Shown here piece after piece: positions 50,510 to 59,245 of a stretch of 64,000 nt of DNA. Source of the stretch: Phycisphaerales bacterium (GTDB taxonomy: Bacteria > Planctomycetota > Phycisphaerae > UBA1845 > Fen-1342). How positions within the stretch are numbered: the stretch's first letter is position 1; each line of letters begins with the position of its first letter. Made by a program: the position numbers and the translations under genes. The DNA lies in the NCBI GenBank assembly GCA_016716475.1, contig JADJWG010000001.1, forward strand, positions 744,001 to 808,000. The letters are read 5' to 3'. The notes under the pieces were generated by a model that was given only the letters and a program-made list of their open reading frames with translations, did no database searches and was not told the DNA's origin.

Positions 50510-51682
50510 ATGCCGACAGTGACATGGTGTCCGACCCTGCTCGACCCGGCCCTCGAGCCGATCGTGGCCAAGGTGCATGCCGGCCGCCGCCTGAGCGCCG
50601 AAGACGGCCTGACCCTGTATCGCACCCGTGACATCTTCACGCTGGGCGAGTTGGCAAACCATGTACGCGAGCGGCTGCACGGCCGGCGGGCCTTCTACAA
50701 CATCAATCGGCACATCAACTACTCGAATTACTGCGTTCTGCGGTGCAAGTTCTGCTCGTTCTACCGGGCCTACAATCCGCAGGGGCCGCAGGTGGCCGAC
50801 GGTTACGAATTGAGCGTGGACGAGGTGGTCGCCCGCGCCAGGGAGGCGGCTGACCGCGGCGCCACGGAAGTGCATATCGTCGGCGGCCTGCACCCGAAGC
50901 TGCCCTTCAGCTACTACACGGACCTGTGCCAAGCCATCAAGGCGGCCTGCCCGGCGCTGCATATCAAGGCCTTCACCGCAATCGAGATCGTCCACTTCAC
51001 GCGCATCACCAAGCCACGGCGGTCCATCGCCGAGGTGTTGACCGCTTTGCGGGAGGCCGGGCTCGACAGTCTGCCCGGCGGGGGGGCGGAAATCTTCGAC
51101 GATCGCGTGCATGCGGAAGCGTTCAAGCAGAAAGTCGGCGAGCAGCACTGGTTTGATGTGCATCGCACGGCGCACGAACTGGGCATCCCGTCAAATGCCA
51201 CGATGCTGTACGGTCACATCGAGGCGCTCGAGGAACGGGTGCAGCACATGCTGAAGCTGCGCGAACACCAGGAACAGTCACTGGCACAGCGGCGCGCAGC
51301 GTTCAACTGCTTCGTGCCTCTGTCGTTCATCCCCGACGGCAGCGAATTCGGGCACCTCGCCGGACCGACGGGATTGGACGACCTCCGGACACTCGCGGTC
51401 AGCCGGTTGATGCTCGACAACATCCCGCACATCAAGGCATTCTGGATCATGCAGTCACCCAAGCTGGCGCAGGTGGCTCTGAACTGGGGCGTGGACGACT
51501 TCGATGGCACGGTGGTGTGGTACGACATCACGAAGCGCGAGGGCCAGGGGACGAATCGGCAGGAACTGAGCGTGGAGCAGATTCACCGGCTGCTGCGCGA
51601 GGCGGGCTGCGAGCCGGTCGAACGCGACACGGTGTATCGGCGAGTGGAGCGCGATGCCGACGGGCGAGTCGTGGCGGCCTGA
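50510..51682 (+). CDS. mqnE: Aminodeoxyfutalosine synthase MqnE
   Basis: Radical-SAM enzyme of the futalosine pathway for menaquinone, joining SAM-derived adenosyl to carboxyvinyl-oxybenzoate. ATG 50510 follows GGAG and gives 390 residues, the usual MqnE length. The cluster motif C-x3-C-x2-C is in NYCVLRCKFCSFYRAY, followed by HIVGGLHPKLPF, IKAFTAIEIVHF and the family segment GLDSLPGGGAEIFDDRV. This shows the organism makes menaquinone by the futalosine route, so it is probably its respiratory quinone. MqnC is the closest relative, but GGAEIFDDRVH and overall layout favour MqnE. Confidence 0.92.
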   Translation: MPTVTWCPTLLDPALEPIVAKVHAGRRLSAEDGLTLYRTRDIFTLGELANHVRERLHGRRAFYNINRHINYSNYCVLRCKFCSFYRAYNPQGPQVADGYELSVDEVVARAREAADRGATEVHIVGGLHPKLPFSYYTDLCQAIKAACPALHIKAFTAIEIVHFTRITKPRRSIAEVLTALREAGLDSLPGGGAEIFDDRVHAEAFKQKVGEQHWFDVHRTAHELGIPSNATMLYGHIEALEERVQHMLKLREHQEQSLAQRRAAFNCFVPLSFIPDGSEFGHLAGPTGLDDLRTLAVSRLMLDNIPHIKAFWIMQSPKLAQVALNWGVDDFDGTVVWYDITKREGQGTNRQELSVEQIHRLLREAGCEPVERDTVYRRVERDADGRVVAA

Positions 51683-51704
51683 GTGCGGGGCACCTACGTA
51701 AGTT

Positions 51705-52112
51705 TCAGGACAGATCGAAAAGCGGTCCGACGCCCATCACGTTAAGCACGTGACGTACATTGTCGCTCAGGCCGGTGACGGGTATCCGATCGAAGTACCG
51801 CCGCAGGACGCGCTGCAGCGTGATCAGAGCGCCCAGTTCCCGACTGCTCACGCCGGCGTGGTGCTCCAGGTGGATTTCGATCGTGAGCGCCCCGCGCTCC
51901 GCCAGCAGTGGGGCGAGCCGTTCCTCGAGAAAACGCTCGTAATCTGCGGGTAACTCCGGCAGGATCTCATCGCGTGCCAGGAGCCCGAAACGCAGATGAT
52001 TTCCTTCGCGCTGGACATGCAGCGGCAAGATCTCGGGTAACACGGCCAACCTGCGGCTCCCCAAGGCAATCTGGACTCCGTACGGCGTTCCGCAGGAGCG
52101 CTGCGGATACAT
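51705..52112 (-). CDS. STAS-domain protein
   Basis: A 135-residue soluble protein whose C-terminal half resembles a STAS (anti-sigma-factor antagonist) domain: TIEIHLEHHAGVSSRELGAL, then ITLQRVLRRYFDRIPVTGLS and DNVRHVLNVMGVGPLFDLS, where the Ser-Ser-Arg-Glu-Leu loop stands at the position of the phosphorylatable serine in SpoIIAA-type proteins. The N-terminal ~55 residues are a separate beta region. A role in a partner-switching or sensory pathway is likely but no partner kinase or sigma factor is nearby. The ATG has a CCGAGG upstream. Confidence 0.65.
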   Translation of the reverse strand: MYPQRSCGTPYGVQIALGSRRLAVLPEILPLHVQREGNHLRFGLLARDEILPELPADYERFLEERLAPLLAERGALTIEIHLEHHAGVSSRELGALITLQRVLRRYFDRIPVTGLSDNVRHVLNVMGVGPLFDLS

Positions 52113-52159
52113 CCTCGGATTGTAACCTGCGGCGGCAACCGCGTCAGCGCCCGCGCCGA

Positions 52160-52188
52160 TTCACGCCGCGGGACGACCGGGGTATACT
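52160..52188 (+). promoter_or_regulatory. Promoter of dut
   Basis: TTCACG (52160-52165) and TATACT (52183-52188) are 17 bp apart, 70-98 bp upstream of the dut ATG. Confidence 0.6.
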
Positions 52189-52257
52189 CCCGCCCCCGGC
52201 GGTGCCACGGCCTGGTGCCCGGGTTTCACGACACACCCGCTCCAAGGAGTGCCCCCC

Positions 52258-52704
52258 ATGCCGCCCGTGCTCAAAGTGCGCCGCAAGCCGGGGCTTGCAG
52301 ACCTGCCCATGCCCCGCTACATGAGCGCCCACGCCGCCGGACTGGATCTCGTGGCCGCCAACGACGCGCCGATTACGATCGCCCCCGGTGAGATCAAGCT
52401 CGTGCCCACCGGGCTGTTTCTCGAAATCCCACCGGGCTACGAGGGGCAGGTGCGGGCGCGCAGCGGCCTCGCGCTGCGACACGGGTTGATGCTGCCGAAT
52501 GCACCAGGGACGATCGATGCCGACTACCGCGGCGAACTCCAGGTGATTCTTGGGAACTGTGGCCGCGCGCCGTATACCATTGAGCGAGGGATGCGATTCG
52601 CGCAGCTCGTGATTGCGGCTGTCGCGCATGCCGAGGTGCTGGAGGTCGAGGAACTGGGGGCGAGTGAACGTGGCGGCGGTGGCTTCGGCCACACGGGCGT
52701 GTGA
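52258..52704 (+). CDS. dut: dUTP diphosphatase
   Basis: Hydrolyses dUTP to dUMP, keeping uracil out of DNA. The 148-residue trimeric-type enzyme has all five motifs: AGLDLVA, RARSGLA, GTIDADYRGE, RFAQLVI and the C-terminal RGGGGFGHTG. ATG 52258 follows AAGGAG at a good distance; the GTG three codons earlier (52249) is closer to the site and less likely. An independent promoter is visible. The downstream zinc-ribbon gene is 68 bp away on the same strand. Confidence 0.95.
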   Translation: MPPVLKVRRKPGLADLPMPRYMSAHAAGLDLVAANDAPITIAPGEIKLVPTGLFLEIPPGYEGQVRARSGLALRHGLMLPNAPGTIDADYRGELQVILGNCGRAPYTIERGMRFAQLVIAAVAHAEVLEVEELGASERGGGGFGHTGV

Positions 52705-52772
52705 CCCAAACGAAGTCGCGGAACAGCCCTTGCGGGGCTCTACATGTCCCAGCCACCGGGTCGATATGAGTC

Positions 52773-53207
52773 ATGCCTGCAACCGAGTACAACGCTACGG
52801 AAACGGTTGGGCTGCTGCTGCGGCTATTGTTTACACAACCCGCCCAATGCTGGTGGCTCTGGGCGCTCGTGGTACTCCTGCTGTTCGTGCTGGGTGCCGG
52901 CGTGGTGCGAACTGGGCTTGGGTGGGGGCGGGCCCGGAAAAAACCTGCGGGGCATGACCGCACCCCCCACTGCCTTTGCTGCGGTTATAACCTGACGGGG
53001 CTGGACATTTCGCGTTGTCCCGAGTGTGGGGTCTTGCGCGGTTTCCAGGTTGCGCTTACCGATCTCGGACTGTCCGTAGCGGAACTGCGCACATGGGCCG
53101 CCAACAAGAGCGCCGGCACCCCGGTCGGACCTCCGAACGAGCACTTTTCCGGACCCGATCCCCCCCTTTCCGCCGTTCAAGTCACGCCGCCCGAGCGTCG
53201 AAGCTAA
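52773..53207 (+). CDS. Membrane protein with planctomycete zinc ribbon
   Basis: A 144-residue protein with one clear membrane helix (WWLWALVVLLLFVLGAGVV) followed by a cytoplasmic zinc ribbon CLCCGYNLTGLDISRCPECG (C-x2-C...C-x2-C). The CxxCGYNLTG...CPECG pattern is a hallmark of many small uncharacterised proteins of planctomycetes. A short disordered Pro/Ser-rich tail ends the protein. The function is unknown; a structural zinc module is likely. Confidence 0.7.
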   Translation: MPATEYNATETVGLLLRLLFTQPAQCWWLWALVVLLLFVLGAGVVRTGLGWGRARKKPAGHDRTPHCLCCGYNLTGLDISRCPECGVLRGFQVALTDLGLSVAELRTWAANKSAGTPVGPPNEHFSGPDPPLSAVQVTPPERRS

Positions 53208-53343
53208 CCGCGGTAGTGCGGCGCCTGTCGACACCCATGGAATACGACGGCTTCGATGTCACAGTGGCACCCACTGCAATCATGTGCCTAGAACTTGTCA
53301 AATGACTGCTTGAGATGGGACCGCATGCCGGGGAGTGAATCGC

Positions 53344-54180
53344 ATGAATCGCCTGACACGCGTGACGACCGCGTGGCTCACCACCGTACTGCTTCTGCTG
53401 GGTTGCGGCGTACCGTTCGAAACCACCGTCTTTGAGGTCGAACGCCTGAAGGAACGCGCGGCCACGCCACCTTCCAGTCTGCTTTGGCTGTTTCCGGGAA
53501 TCGTCGGCCCCGAGTGGGAGCTGGGCCCCGCTTACCGCGGCTTCCGCGACGCCGGCTTCACGGGTGAGCCGCGCTTCTTCCAATGGCCCGTGCCGAGCTT
53601 CGACATCTTCCGCAACCTCCAGGATACGGATCGCAATCGCCAGCAAGCCGCCGCCGTAGCCGCTGAAATCGCGGAGTTTCACGCACTCCATCCGGAGGTG
53701 CCGGTCGATCTCATCGGCTACTCCGGCGGCGGCGCACTCGCGGTCATGGTGGTCGAAGCCCTCCCGGCCGATGTGCGCGTGCGGCACGTGCTGCTGGCCC
53801 AGAGTGCACTCAGCCCCTTCTACGATCTCACCCCGTGTCTCACGCGCATCGACGGTTACGTGGTCAACTTCTATTGCCCCACCGATCTCTGGCTCTCCGG
53901 AATCTTCACGACAATCTACGGCACCATGGACCGCGAGCGGCTACCGACCGCCGGGTTGTGGGGCTTCTGGCTGCCACGGGCTGTGCCGGATGCGGCGTTG
54001 CGCCCACGGCTGGTCCAGATCGGTTGGGATGAGCACTGGCGCGCGGCCGGTCACGGCGGCGACCACATGACAATCCTGTCTTACGACTGGAACATGCGCA
54101 TTGCGGCACCTTTCATCATCCCTGCCGCGGACCGGCGCGTAGAATTCCCGTATGCGGATCGGCTGCCGGTGCAAGACTAG
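53344..54180 (+). CDS. Alpha/beta-hydrolase lipoprotein, copy 1
   Basis: A 278-residue lipoprotein: signal with lipobox LLLLGC (AWLTTVLLLLGC) then an alpha/beta-hydrolase fold. The nucleophile elbow is IGYSGGGALAV (Ser in GYSGGG), and a His-containing segment near the C-terminus (GHGGDHMTILSYDW) fits the catalytic His. The start of the mature part, SSLLWLFPGIVGPEWELG, and DTDRNRQQAAAVAAEI are shared with the next gene. Lipase, esterase or depolymerase activity is possible; the substrate is unknown. ATG 53344 follows GGGGAG. The next, paralogous gene begins inside its last 10 codons. Confidence 0.75.
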   Translation: MNRLTRVTTAWLTTVLLLLGCGVPFETTVFEVERLKERAATPPSSLLWLFPGIVGPEWELGPAYRGFRDAGFTGEPRFFQWPVPSFDIFRNLQDTDRNRQQAAAVAAEIAEFHALHPEVPVDLIGYSGGGALAVMVVEALPADVRVRHVLLAQSALSPFYDLTPCLTRIDGYVVNFYCPTDLWLSGIFTTIYGTMDRERLPTAGLWGFWLPRAVPDAALRPRLVQIGWDEHWRAAGHGGDHMTILSYDWNMRIAAPFIIPAADRRVEFPYADRLPVQD

Positions 54181-55018
54181 TCTACTCGGTCAACTCGTGT
54201 CGGTGGCGTTGCTTAGCGCGCTGCTGCCCCACGCAGGCGGTTGCGCAGCACGGCACGACCAGGGTGGTCCCCTGCGCCAAGCGGCCCCTGCTGACACCCG
54301 TCCCCCGACACACGGTCGCGTCTATCTCTTTCCCGGAGTTGGCGCCGGTAAACTGCATTTCGGCTTCATCCGCGACGCTCTGTACAGCGCCGGCGTCGTC
54401 GCCGACGTGCACATCACCGAGTGGGATACCCCTTGGTACAACGCGCTCGGACATTTACAGGACCTGGAGCGCAACGTGGCTGCGGCGGCGGAAATCGCCG
54501 CCGAGATCACGGCCTACCACACAGCACATCCGACTGAGCCCATTGACCTGCTCGGTTACTCCGGCGGCGGCGGCAAAGCCCTGCTCGTTGCAGCGGCTCT
54601 ACCACCCCAGGTACAGGTACGCAACATAGTTCTCGTCCAGGCGGCAGTCAGCGGCACCTATGACCTGTCACCGGTACTGGCGCGCACCAACGGCCTTCTT
54701 GTGAACTTCTATGCACCCCACGACTGGGCCATCCTCGGCCTCGGCACGCAGACATTCGGGACGATCGACCGTGCATTTACCCCCTCCGCAGGCAAGGACG
54801 GATTTGATCTGGCCGCAGCCGTGCCGGACACCCAGTTACGCCACCGCGTACGGCAGCATCACTGGGAAGACGCGTGGCTCGCCCATGGCCACTTCGGAAA
54901 CCACCTGTCCCTGTTAAATCCGGCCTGGAATCGGGCGTTCGTCGCACCGTACCTGCTGCCGGACGGCGCTCCGTTGTTCACTGTGCTGCCGGGCGGCACC
55001 GCGCCGGTCAGTAGGTGA
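54152..55018 (+). CDS. Alpha/beta-hydrolase lipoprotein, copy 2
   Basis: A 288-residue paralogue of the preceding protein: signal with lipobox AGGC (LLSALLPHAGGCAARHDQ), then a matching hydrolase fold with GRVYLFPGVGAGKLHFGF, DLERNVAAAAEIAAEI, nucleophile elbow LLGYSGGGGKALLVAA, and a His segment GHFGNHLSLLNPAW. It starts 29 bp before the stop of copy 1, so the two are translationally coupled. Its stop overlaps that of neuC on the other strand by 11 bp. The pair arose by tandem duplication and diverged considerably. The function is unknown. Confidence 0.75.
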   Translation: MRIGCRCKTSLLGQLVSVALLSALLPHAGGCAARHDQGGPLRQAAPADTRPPTHGRVYLFPGVGAGKLHFGFIRDALYSAGVVADVHITEWDTPWYNALGHLQDLERNVAAAAEIAAEITAYHTAHPTEPIDLLGYSGGGGKALLVAAALPPQVQVRNIVLVQAAVSGTYDLSPVLARTNGLLVNFYAPHDWAILGLGTQTFGTIDRAFTPSAGKDGFDLAAAVPDTQLRHRVRQHHWEDAWLAHGHFGNHLSLLNPAWNRAFVAPYLLPDGAPLFTVLPGGTAPVSR

Positions 55019-56147
55019 TGACTTTGCGAGTCACCCGCGGGCCGAGTGACACACGCGCAAGCAGTGTGGCGATACGTACCCCAGTGCAACCATCCCCGTA
55101 AGGCGTTTTGCGGGCGGGTACGCGGTGGAGCTGCAACGCATGACGCAGCGCGGTCCGGATCGCGCGCGGACTTTCCCCCGCCCGGACCACCAGCGGCCCC
55201 GCCGCAAGCCGCCCCGCCTGCCGCACGCCGACATCCACCGCCGGCGTACCCAGCAAAGGTGCTTCAATGATGCCCGAGGAAGAGTTGCCGACGAGTACCG
55301 CCGCCGCCTGCAAGTGCCGGAGGTACTCCGACCGTGGCAACGAACGTACAACCTTGACCCACTGGGGGCGCGCTGCGGCATGCTCCTCGATCGCCCGCAC
55401 CACACCAGCGTGGCCGCGATCGGTGTTCGGATGAATGACGAGACACCGTAACCCAGCGGTCGTCACGGCCTGAAGGACGTTGCGGGTCACGGTGTATTCG
55501 CGTGCGGCGCTGCGGCCATGGGCGTGATAGACCACGAGTGCCAGATCACGCGGCGCGCGCGAACTCCGTGCCGCGCCACGCAGGAGTCGCAGCTCATCGA
55601 GGGCCGGGGCCCCCACCACGTGAATCCGCCGCGGCTCCTCCCCCAGTCGTTCGACGCGTCGGGCAGCGTCCTGGGTGGCAACCAGATGCAAGTGCGCGAG
55701 CTTGGTGAGAGCATGTCGCACCGAGTCATCGAAATCGCCCGGCGCCACATCCCCCCCATGCACATGGGCCACCACGCAACCGGTCGTCAGCCCCGCCAGA
55801 CCACCGGCGAGGGCTTCGATCCGATCTCCAAGCACCACCACAATGTCACTGCGTAAACGAACGAGCGCGCGGGCGATGCCGGCGATGCCGCGCGCGAGCC
55901 CCTCGGCCTGGTCCAGCGGACGGTCATTGCCACGCTGCATCGGCACCCGCGCCGCAATCGGCCACGGATCCCGCGCGATTGTGCGGACCGTGTAGCCGCA
56001 GGTCCGCACCAGGTGCATCCCAGTCACAACGAGCTGCAACTCGAGTCGCGGGTGCGCGGCAACGGCCGCCAGCGTCGAGCGGAGCAACCCGTACTCCGCC
56101 CGCGTACCCGTCACAATGGCTACGCGCCGCGGACTCGGGGCCGTCAT
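55008..56147 (-). CDS. neuC: UDP-N-acetylglucosamine 2-epimerase (hydrolysing), NeuC
   Basis: Converts UDP-GlcNAc to ManNAc plus UDP, the first step of sialic-type acid synthesis. ATG 56147 (RRVAIVTGTRAEYGLLRSTL) overlaps the neuB stop by 4 bp and gives 379 residues. The family segments are present: VTGTRAEYGLL, VVVLGDRIEALAGGLAG, VVAHVHGGDVAPGDFDDSVR, and VLVGNSSSGIIEAPLLGTPA near the C-terminus. HGGD-x-x-x-G-x-x-D-D marks NeuC rather than WecB. Note that a legionaminic or other UDP-sugar hydrolase is a possible alternative. It is last in the five-gene operon. Confidence 0.9.
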   Translation of the reverse strand: MTAPSPRRVAIVTGTRAEYGLLRSTLAAVAAHPRLELQLVVTGMHLVRTCGYTVRTIARDPWPIAARVPMQRGNDRPLDQAEGLARGIAGIARALVRLRSDIVVVLGDRIEALAGGLAGLTTGCVVAHVHGGDVAPGDFDDSVRHALTKLAHLHLVATQDAARRVERLGEEPRRIHVVGAPALDELRLLRGAARSSRAPRDLALVVYHAHGRSAAREYTVTRNVLQAVTTAGLRCLVIHPNTDRGHAGVVRAIEEHAAARPQWVKVVRSLPRSEYLRHLQAAAVLVGNSSSGIIEAPLLGTPAVDVGVRQAGRLAAGPLVVRAGESPRAIRTALRHALQLHRVPARKTPYGDGCTGVRIATLLARVSLGPRVTRKVITY

Positions 56148-57193
56148 TCCAGCAGCTCCGGCGTGATGCGCGTATCGGCGGCGATGGCACACCGCGTACG
56201 CCGCCCGTACACGGATTCCAGGGCTGTCGGTGGGAGGCCACCCCCCGGACGCTTCACGGTGAGGTGTTCCGGTGCCAGCACGGTCCCCGCCGGAATATCG
56301 CCCGCCGCCACGATGCTTTTCCGTGCAACGCGGCGTACATCGGCCTCGACTTCGGTGAAGCCGAGGGCGCCGCTGCCGAGGGCTCGTTCGGCCGAGCGCG
56401 CGACGCGTACATAAGCCGCCAGCTCTTCGGGAGTCAGCGACATGGCATGGTCCGGACCCGGCGCCGTGCGGTCGAGCGTCATGTGTTTCTCCAGCACGCA
56501 CGCACCGGCCGCCACCGCCCATCCCGCGATTTCGGTGGAGCGCGTGTGGTCGCTGAAACCCGTGGGGACCCCCGCCCGCGCGCGCAGCGTACCGACCGCG
56601 CGCAGGTTCGCGGAATCGAGCGGCGCAGGATAGCCGCTGATGCAGTGCAGGAGGACGAGGCGCCCCGCCGCCAGCGGACGGAGCCGCGCGACGGCGGCAT
56701 CGATCTCCTCCGCGGTGGCCGCACCGGTCGATACGAGCAGCGGCAGCCCGGTCGCGGCCGCACTCCGCACAAGCACCGGATTGTCGAGGTCGGTCGATGC
56801 GATCTTGATTGCCCCGACTCCGAGCGCTACCAGCCGCTCCACGTCGTGCGGTCCGAAGGGGGTGGCCAGGAAACCGATTCCACGTGTACGACAGCGCGCC
56901 ACGATGCGCTCGAAGGCGGCCTGATTCAGCTCCAGCCGCGCCAGCAGTTCGCGCTGCGAATGGGCACCGCTCGAGTGCTGGTAAGCCGCGGTCACAGCAT
57001 CGGCCGTCACAAGCTCGTCGGCCCGGAACATCTGGAACTTCACGACATCGGCGCCGGCGCTGGCGGCGGCATCCACGAGCGCCAGCGCCTTCTGCACGTT
57101 GCCGTCGTGGTTGACACCGGCTTCGGCAATCACGAGCACCGGGGCGCCATCGCCGACGACCCGCGAACCGATCCTTACCTGCAAGGGGTCCAT
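56144..57193 (-). CDS. neuB: N-acetylneuraminate-type synthase NeuB
   Basis: Condenses ManNAc (or a related sugar) with phosphoenolpyruvate to a nonulosonic acid. The 349-residue protein has the TIM-barrel signatures (VLVIAEAGVNHDGNVQKAL, ADVVKFQMFRADELV, IKIASTDLDNPVLV, GFSDHTRSTEIAGWAV, EKHMTLDRTAPGPDHAMS) and the C-terminal SAF antifreeze-like domain (ARKSIVAAGDIPAGTVL). AAGGATCAC lies before the ATG. Alternatives are legionaminic (LegI) or pseudaminic (PseI) synthase; the partner NeuC suggests a ManNAc-derived product. Confidence 0.92.
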   Translation of the reverse strand: MDPLQVRIGSRVVGDGAPVLVIAEAGVNHDGNVQKALALVDAAASAGADVVKFQMFRADELVTADAVTAAYQHSSGAHSQRELLARLELNQAAFERIVARCRTRGIGFLATPFGPHDVERLVALGVGAIKIASTDLDNPVLVRSAAATGLPLLVSTGAATAEEIDAAVARLRPLAAGRLVLLHCISGYPAPLDSANLRAVGTLRARAGVPTGFSDHTRSTEIAGWAVAAGACVLEKHMTLDRTAPGPDHAMSLTPEELAAYVRVARSAERALGSGALGFTEVEADVRRVARKSIVAAGDIPAGTVLAPEHLTVKRPGGGLPPTALESVYGRRTRCAIAADTRITPELLE

Positions 57194-57211
57194 CGTGATC
57201 CTTGTTCCAAG

Positions 57212-57889
57212 TCAGGTCAGCGAAACGGCATCGCTCGGAGCCGTGCCCCGCGCCAGCCACCACTCCGCCTGCGCCAGGTCATCCGCCGTATCGATGTCGA
57301 TGCTCCGCCCGGTCGGCATCACGTACGCCACGGTGCGCACCACCGGGCTGTCGGTGACATAGTCATCCGTACGGTGAATGTACAGCGCCCCGTTCACACG
57401 GTGCACCAGTTCGTCGCCGTTCCAGCGGTCAAAATCGCCGGCCGTGGATACGGTCCCCAGCCAGCCCTGCGGAGACAGAGCCGCAACTCCAACCACTGCA
57501 CAGGGGGCATGCTGCTCGAACAGCTCCCACCCGGCGCGGATGTCGTCCGCGGTGCGCAGCGGAGACGTCGGCTGGAGGATCATGACCGCCTCATAGCGCT
57601 CCCCCCGCTCAGCCAGCCGCCGCAGGAAGTACAGCACGGCTGCTTTCGTCGGAGCATCATCCGTAGCCAACTCGGCCGGACGCAACCCGAGACTGGGCAC
57701 ACCGCATTCCGCTGCCGCTGCCTCGATGGCGCGGCTGTCGGTGTTGATGTACACCGCATCTGGAACGCCGCTGTCCAGTGCAGCCCGGCAGGTGTACTCG
57801 ATCAGCGGCCGACCGCCGAGCAGCCGAAGATTCTTGTTGGCCAGCCGTTTCGAGCCGGCCCGCGCCGGGATGAACGCAACTACCTTCAC
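57212..57889 (-). CDS. neuA: CMP-nonulosonate (sialic acid) cytidylyltransferase NeuA
   Basis: Activates the nonulosonic acid as CMP-sugar. GTG 57889 follows GAGGT and gives 225 residues. The nucleotide-binding signature VVAFIPARAGSKRLANKNLR opens the protein, followed by YINTDSRAIEAAA, ILQPTSPLRTADDI and RSIDIDTADDLAQAEWWL, all typical. It starts 8 bp after the stop of the TrkH-like gene. Together with neuB and neuC it gives a complete three-step route from UDP-GlcNAc to CMP-sugar; no sialyltransferase or transporter is in the window. Confidence 0.92.
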   Translation of the reverse strand: MKVVAFIPARAGSKRLANKNLRLLGGRPLIEYTCRAALDSGVPDAVYINTDSRAIEAAAAECGVPSLGLRPAELATDDAPTKAAVLYFLRRLAERGERYEAVMILQPTSPLRTADDIRAGWELFEQHAPCAVVGVAALSPQGWLGTVSTAGDFDRWNGDELVHRVNGALYIHRTDDYVTDSPVVRTVAYVMPTGRSIDIDTADDLAQAEWWLARGTAPSDAVSLT

Positions 57890-57897
57890 ACGCGACC

Positions 57898-59244
57898 TCA
57901 AACCAGGATGCGGGGCGCCGATCGCCCCTCGGTAAATCGCAACGCCGCCAGGCGGGCGATCACGAGCACCGGCAGCAGCCGTCCGACCAGCATGGCCGCC
58001 ATCAGCCAACCCATGCCATACGGATACAGATCGACCTCCCGGCGAAAGCCGCTGGAGAGACTCGCGTCGGAGAGCTTTGCGGTGAGCCCGGAAGTAAGAC
58101 TCGCGCCCCCGACTGCGGCGCAAGACTCCAGCCAGGCATCAGCGACCGTCGGCGGCGTGTGGAAGCCACTCGCCGTGCGGCCTTCGATCAGTAGCAGGCC
58201 CACCGCCACCAGCCCGGTCCACGCGAGCACTGCTCCAACGAGCACGACGGCCGCCAACGCCGCCCGCCGGTACTCGGGCAGATCGTGGCGAAAGCGGCCC
58301 CGGCCGAAGACCAGCAACAGGATCGCAAGGGCCCCAACCACGACAGGCCAACGCAGCCCGCCTCCGGCTGCACCTCCCTGCCCGCCCACCAGGACGACGA
58401 AGGCGAGCACCGCTTTCGTGCCCTCGGTCACAACCCGGTCAGCCACCGGTTCACTCGCGATCCCCGCACCGCCGGCCAGTGCCACCTGCTCAAAGCGGCG
58501 GACGAACTCATTGCCGAAGTGGATTTCCTCCGTCGCCACCGGTGCCCCCGCCCAACCCCGACCAATCTCACGCGGCAACTCCAACACCGTCACCAGCATG
58601 GCCGCAGCACCCAGCCACACCACCCAGCCGCCGACCCATACCAGCAGGATCCGGAGTGGCAAAGCTCGCCACCAGAATAGCAACCAGAGGGGCCAGCCGA
58701 GGGCCCCGCAGACCGAGATGCCGGCGTAGACCCAGAGCCCACCTTCGTCCGCCGGCCGGTCAAACAAGCCCAGCGAGGCGAACGCGGAAACCGCATTCCA
58801 GGCCGCCTGATAACCCGTCACTTCGCTGCGAACCACTCGCTCGACCGTCGCCGCGGCGGCAATGGACAGGATCAGGGCGACCACGAAGGCACTGAGGATC
58901 AGGGCCGGCCCCGGCCAATGCACCGCTTGCCGCGGCAGCAACCTGGCCAGCACCTGGCGCGTCGCAAGGAGGTACAGGATGGCTCCGACGAGCCCGAGGC
59001 CGGTGAGGGTCCACCGGCCCACCTCCGTGTAGCGGTGCAGTTCAAAGGTGAGGAGCCCGACACCACAAGTGGCGCTGAGGGCGTCGAAATGGGCCTGCCA
59101 GACCGGCCGCGCCCCATAGGCCGTGCGTTCACGTTGCGACAACTCGACGAAAGCCCGCTCGCGCAAAGTCTGCGCTCCGCCGAGCGCAACAACGACCAGT
59201 GCGACTGGCAACCAGAACTCGGCCCGGCGGGTCCACGCCAGCAT
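57898..59244 (-). CDS. TrkH/KtrB-like membrane protein
   Basis: A 448-residue membrane protein with about ten helices. Pore-loop-like segments in the TrkH/KtrB pattern can be picked out: ALSATCGVGLLTF, AVSAFASLGLFD, LAGGAGIASEP and CAAVGGASLTSGL, each followed by a long helix; MLVGRLLPVLVI near the end matches the family GRxGP helix. The fourth loop is divergent, so the selectivity filter is weak by this reading. It is a cation-transport or divergent Trk subunit; the soluble TrkA partner is absent. ATG 59244 is one base from the mutS stop (TGACATG), so it is coupled to mutS. Confidence 0.6.
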   Translation of the reverse strand: MLAWTRRAEFWLPVALVVVALGGAQTLRERAFVELSQRERTAYGARPVWQAHFDALSATCGVGLLTFELHRYTEVGRWTLTGLGLVGAILYLLATRQVLARLLPRQAVHWPGPALILSAFVVALILSIAAAATVERVVRSEVTGYQAAWNAVSAFASLGLFDRPADEGGLWVYAGISVCGALGWPLWLLFWWRALPLRILLVWVGGWVVWLGAAAMLVTVLELPREIGRGWAGAPVATEEIHFGNEFVRRFEQVALAGGAGIASEPVADRVVTEGTKAVLAFVVLVGGQGGAAGGGLRWPVVVGALAILLLVFGRGRFRHDLPEYRRAALAAVVLVGAVLAWTGLVAVGLLLIEGRTASGFHTPPTVADAWLESCAAVGGASLTSGLTAKLSDASLSSGFRREVDLYPYGMGWLMAAMLVGRLLPVLVIARLAALRFTEGRSAPRILV

Positions 59245-59245
59245 G

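Noticed and set aside
55979..58729. 916-codon open frame on the plus strand
   Set aside because: Spans the antisense of neuC, neuB, neuA and the TrkH-like gene, all of which have clear family motifs.
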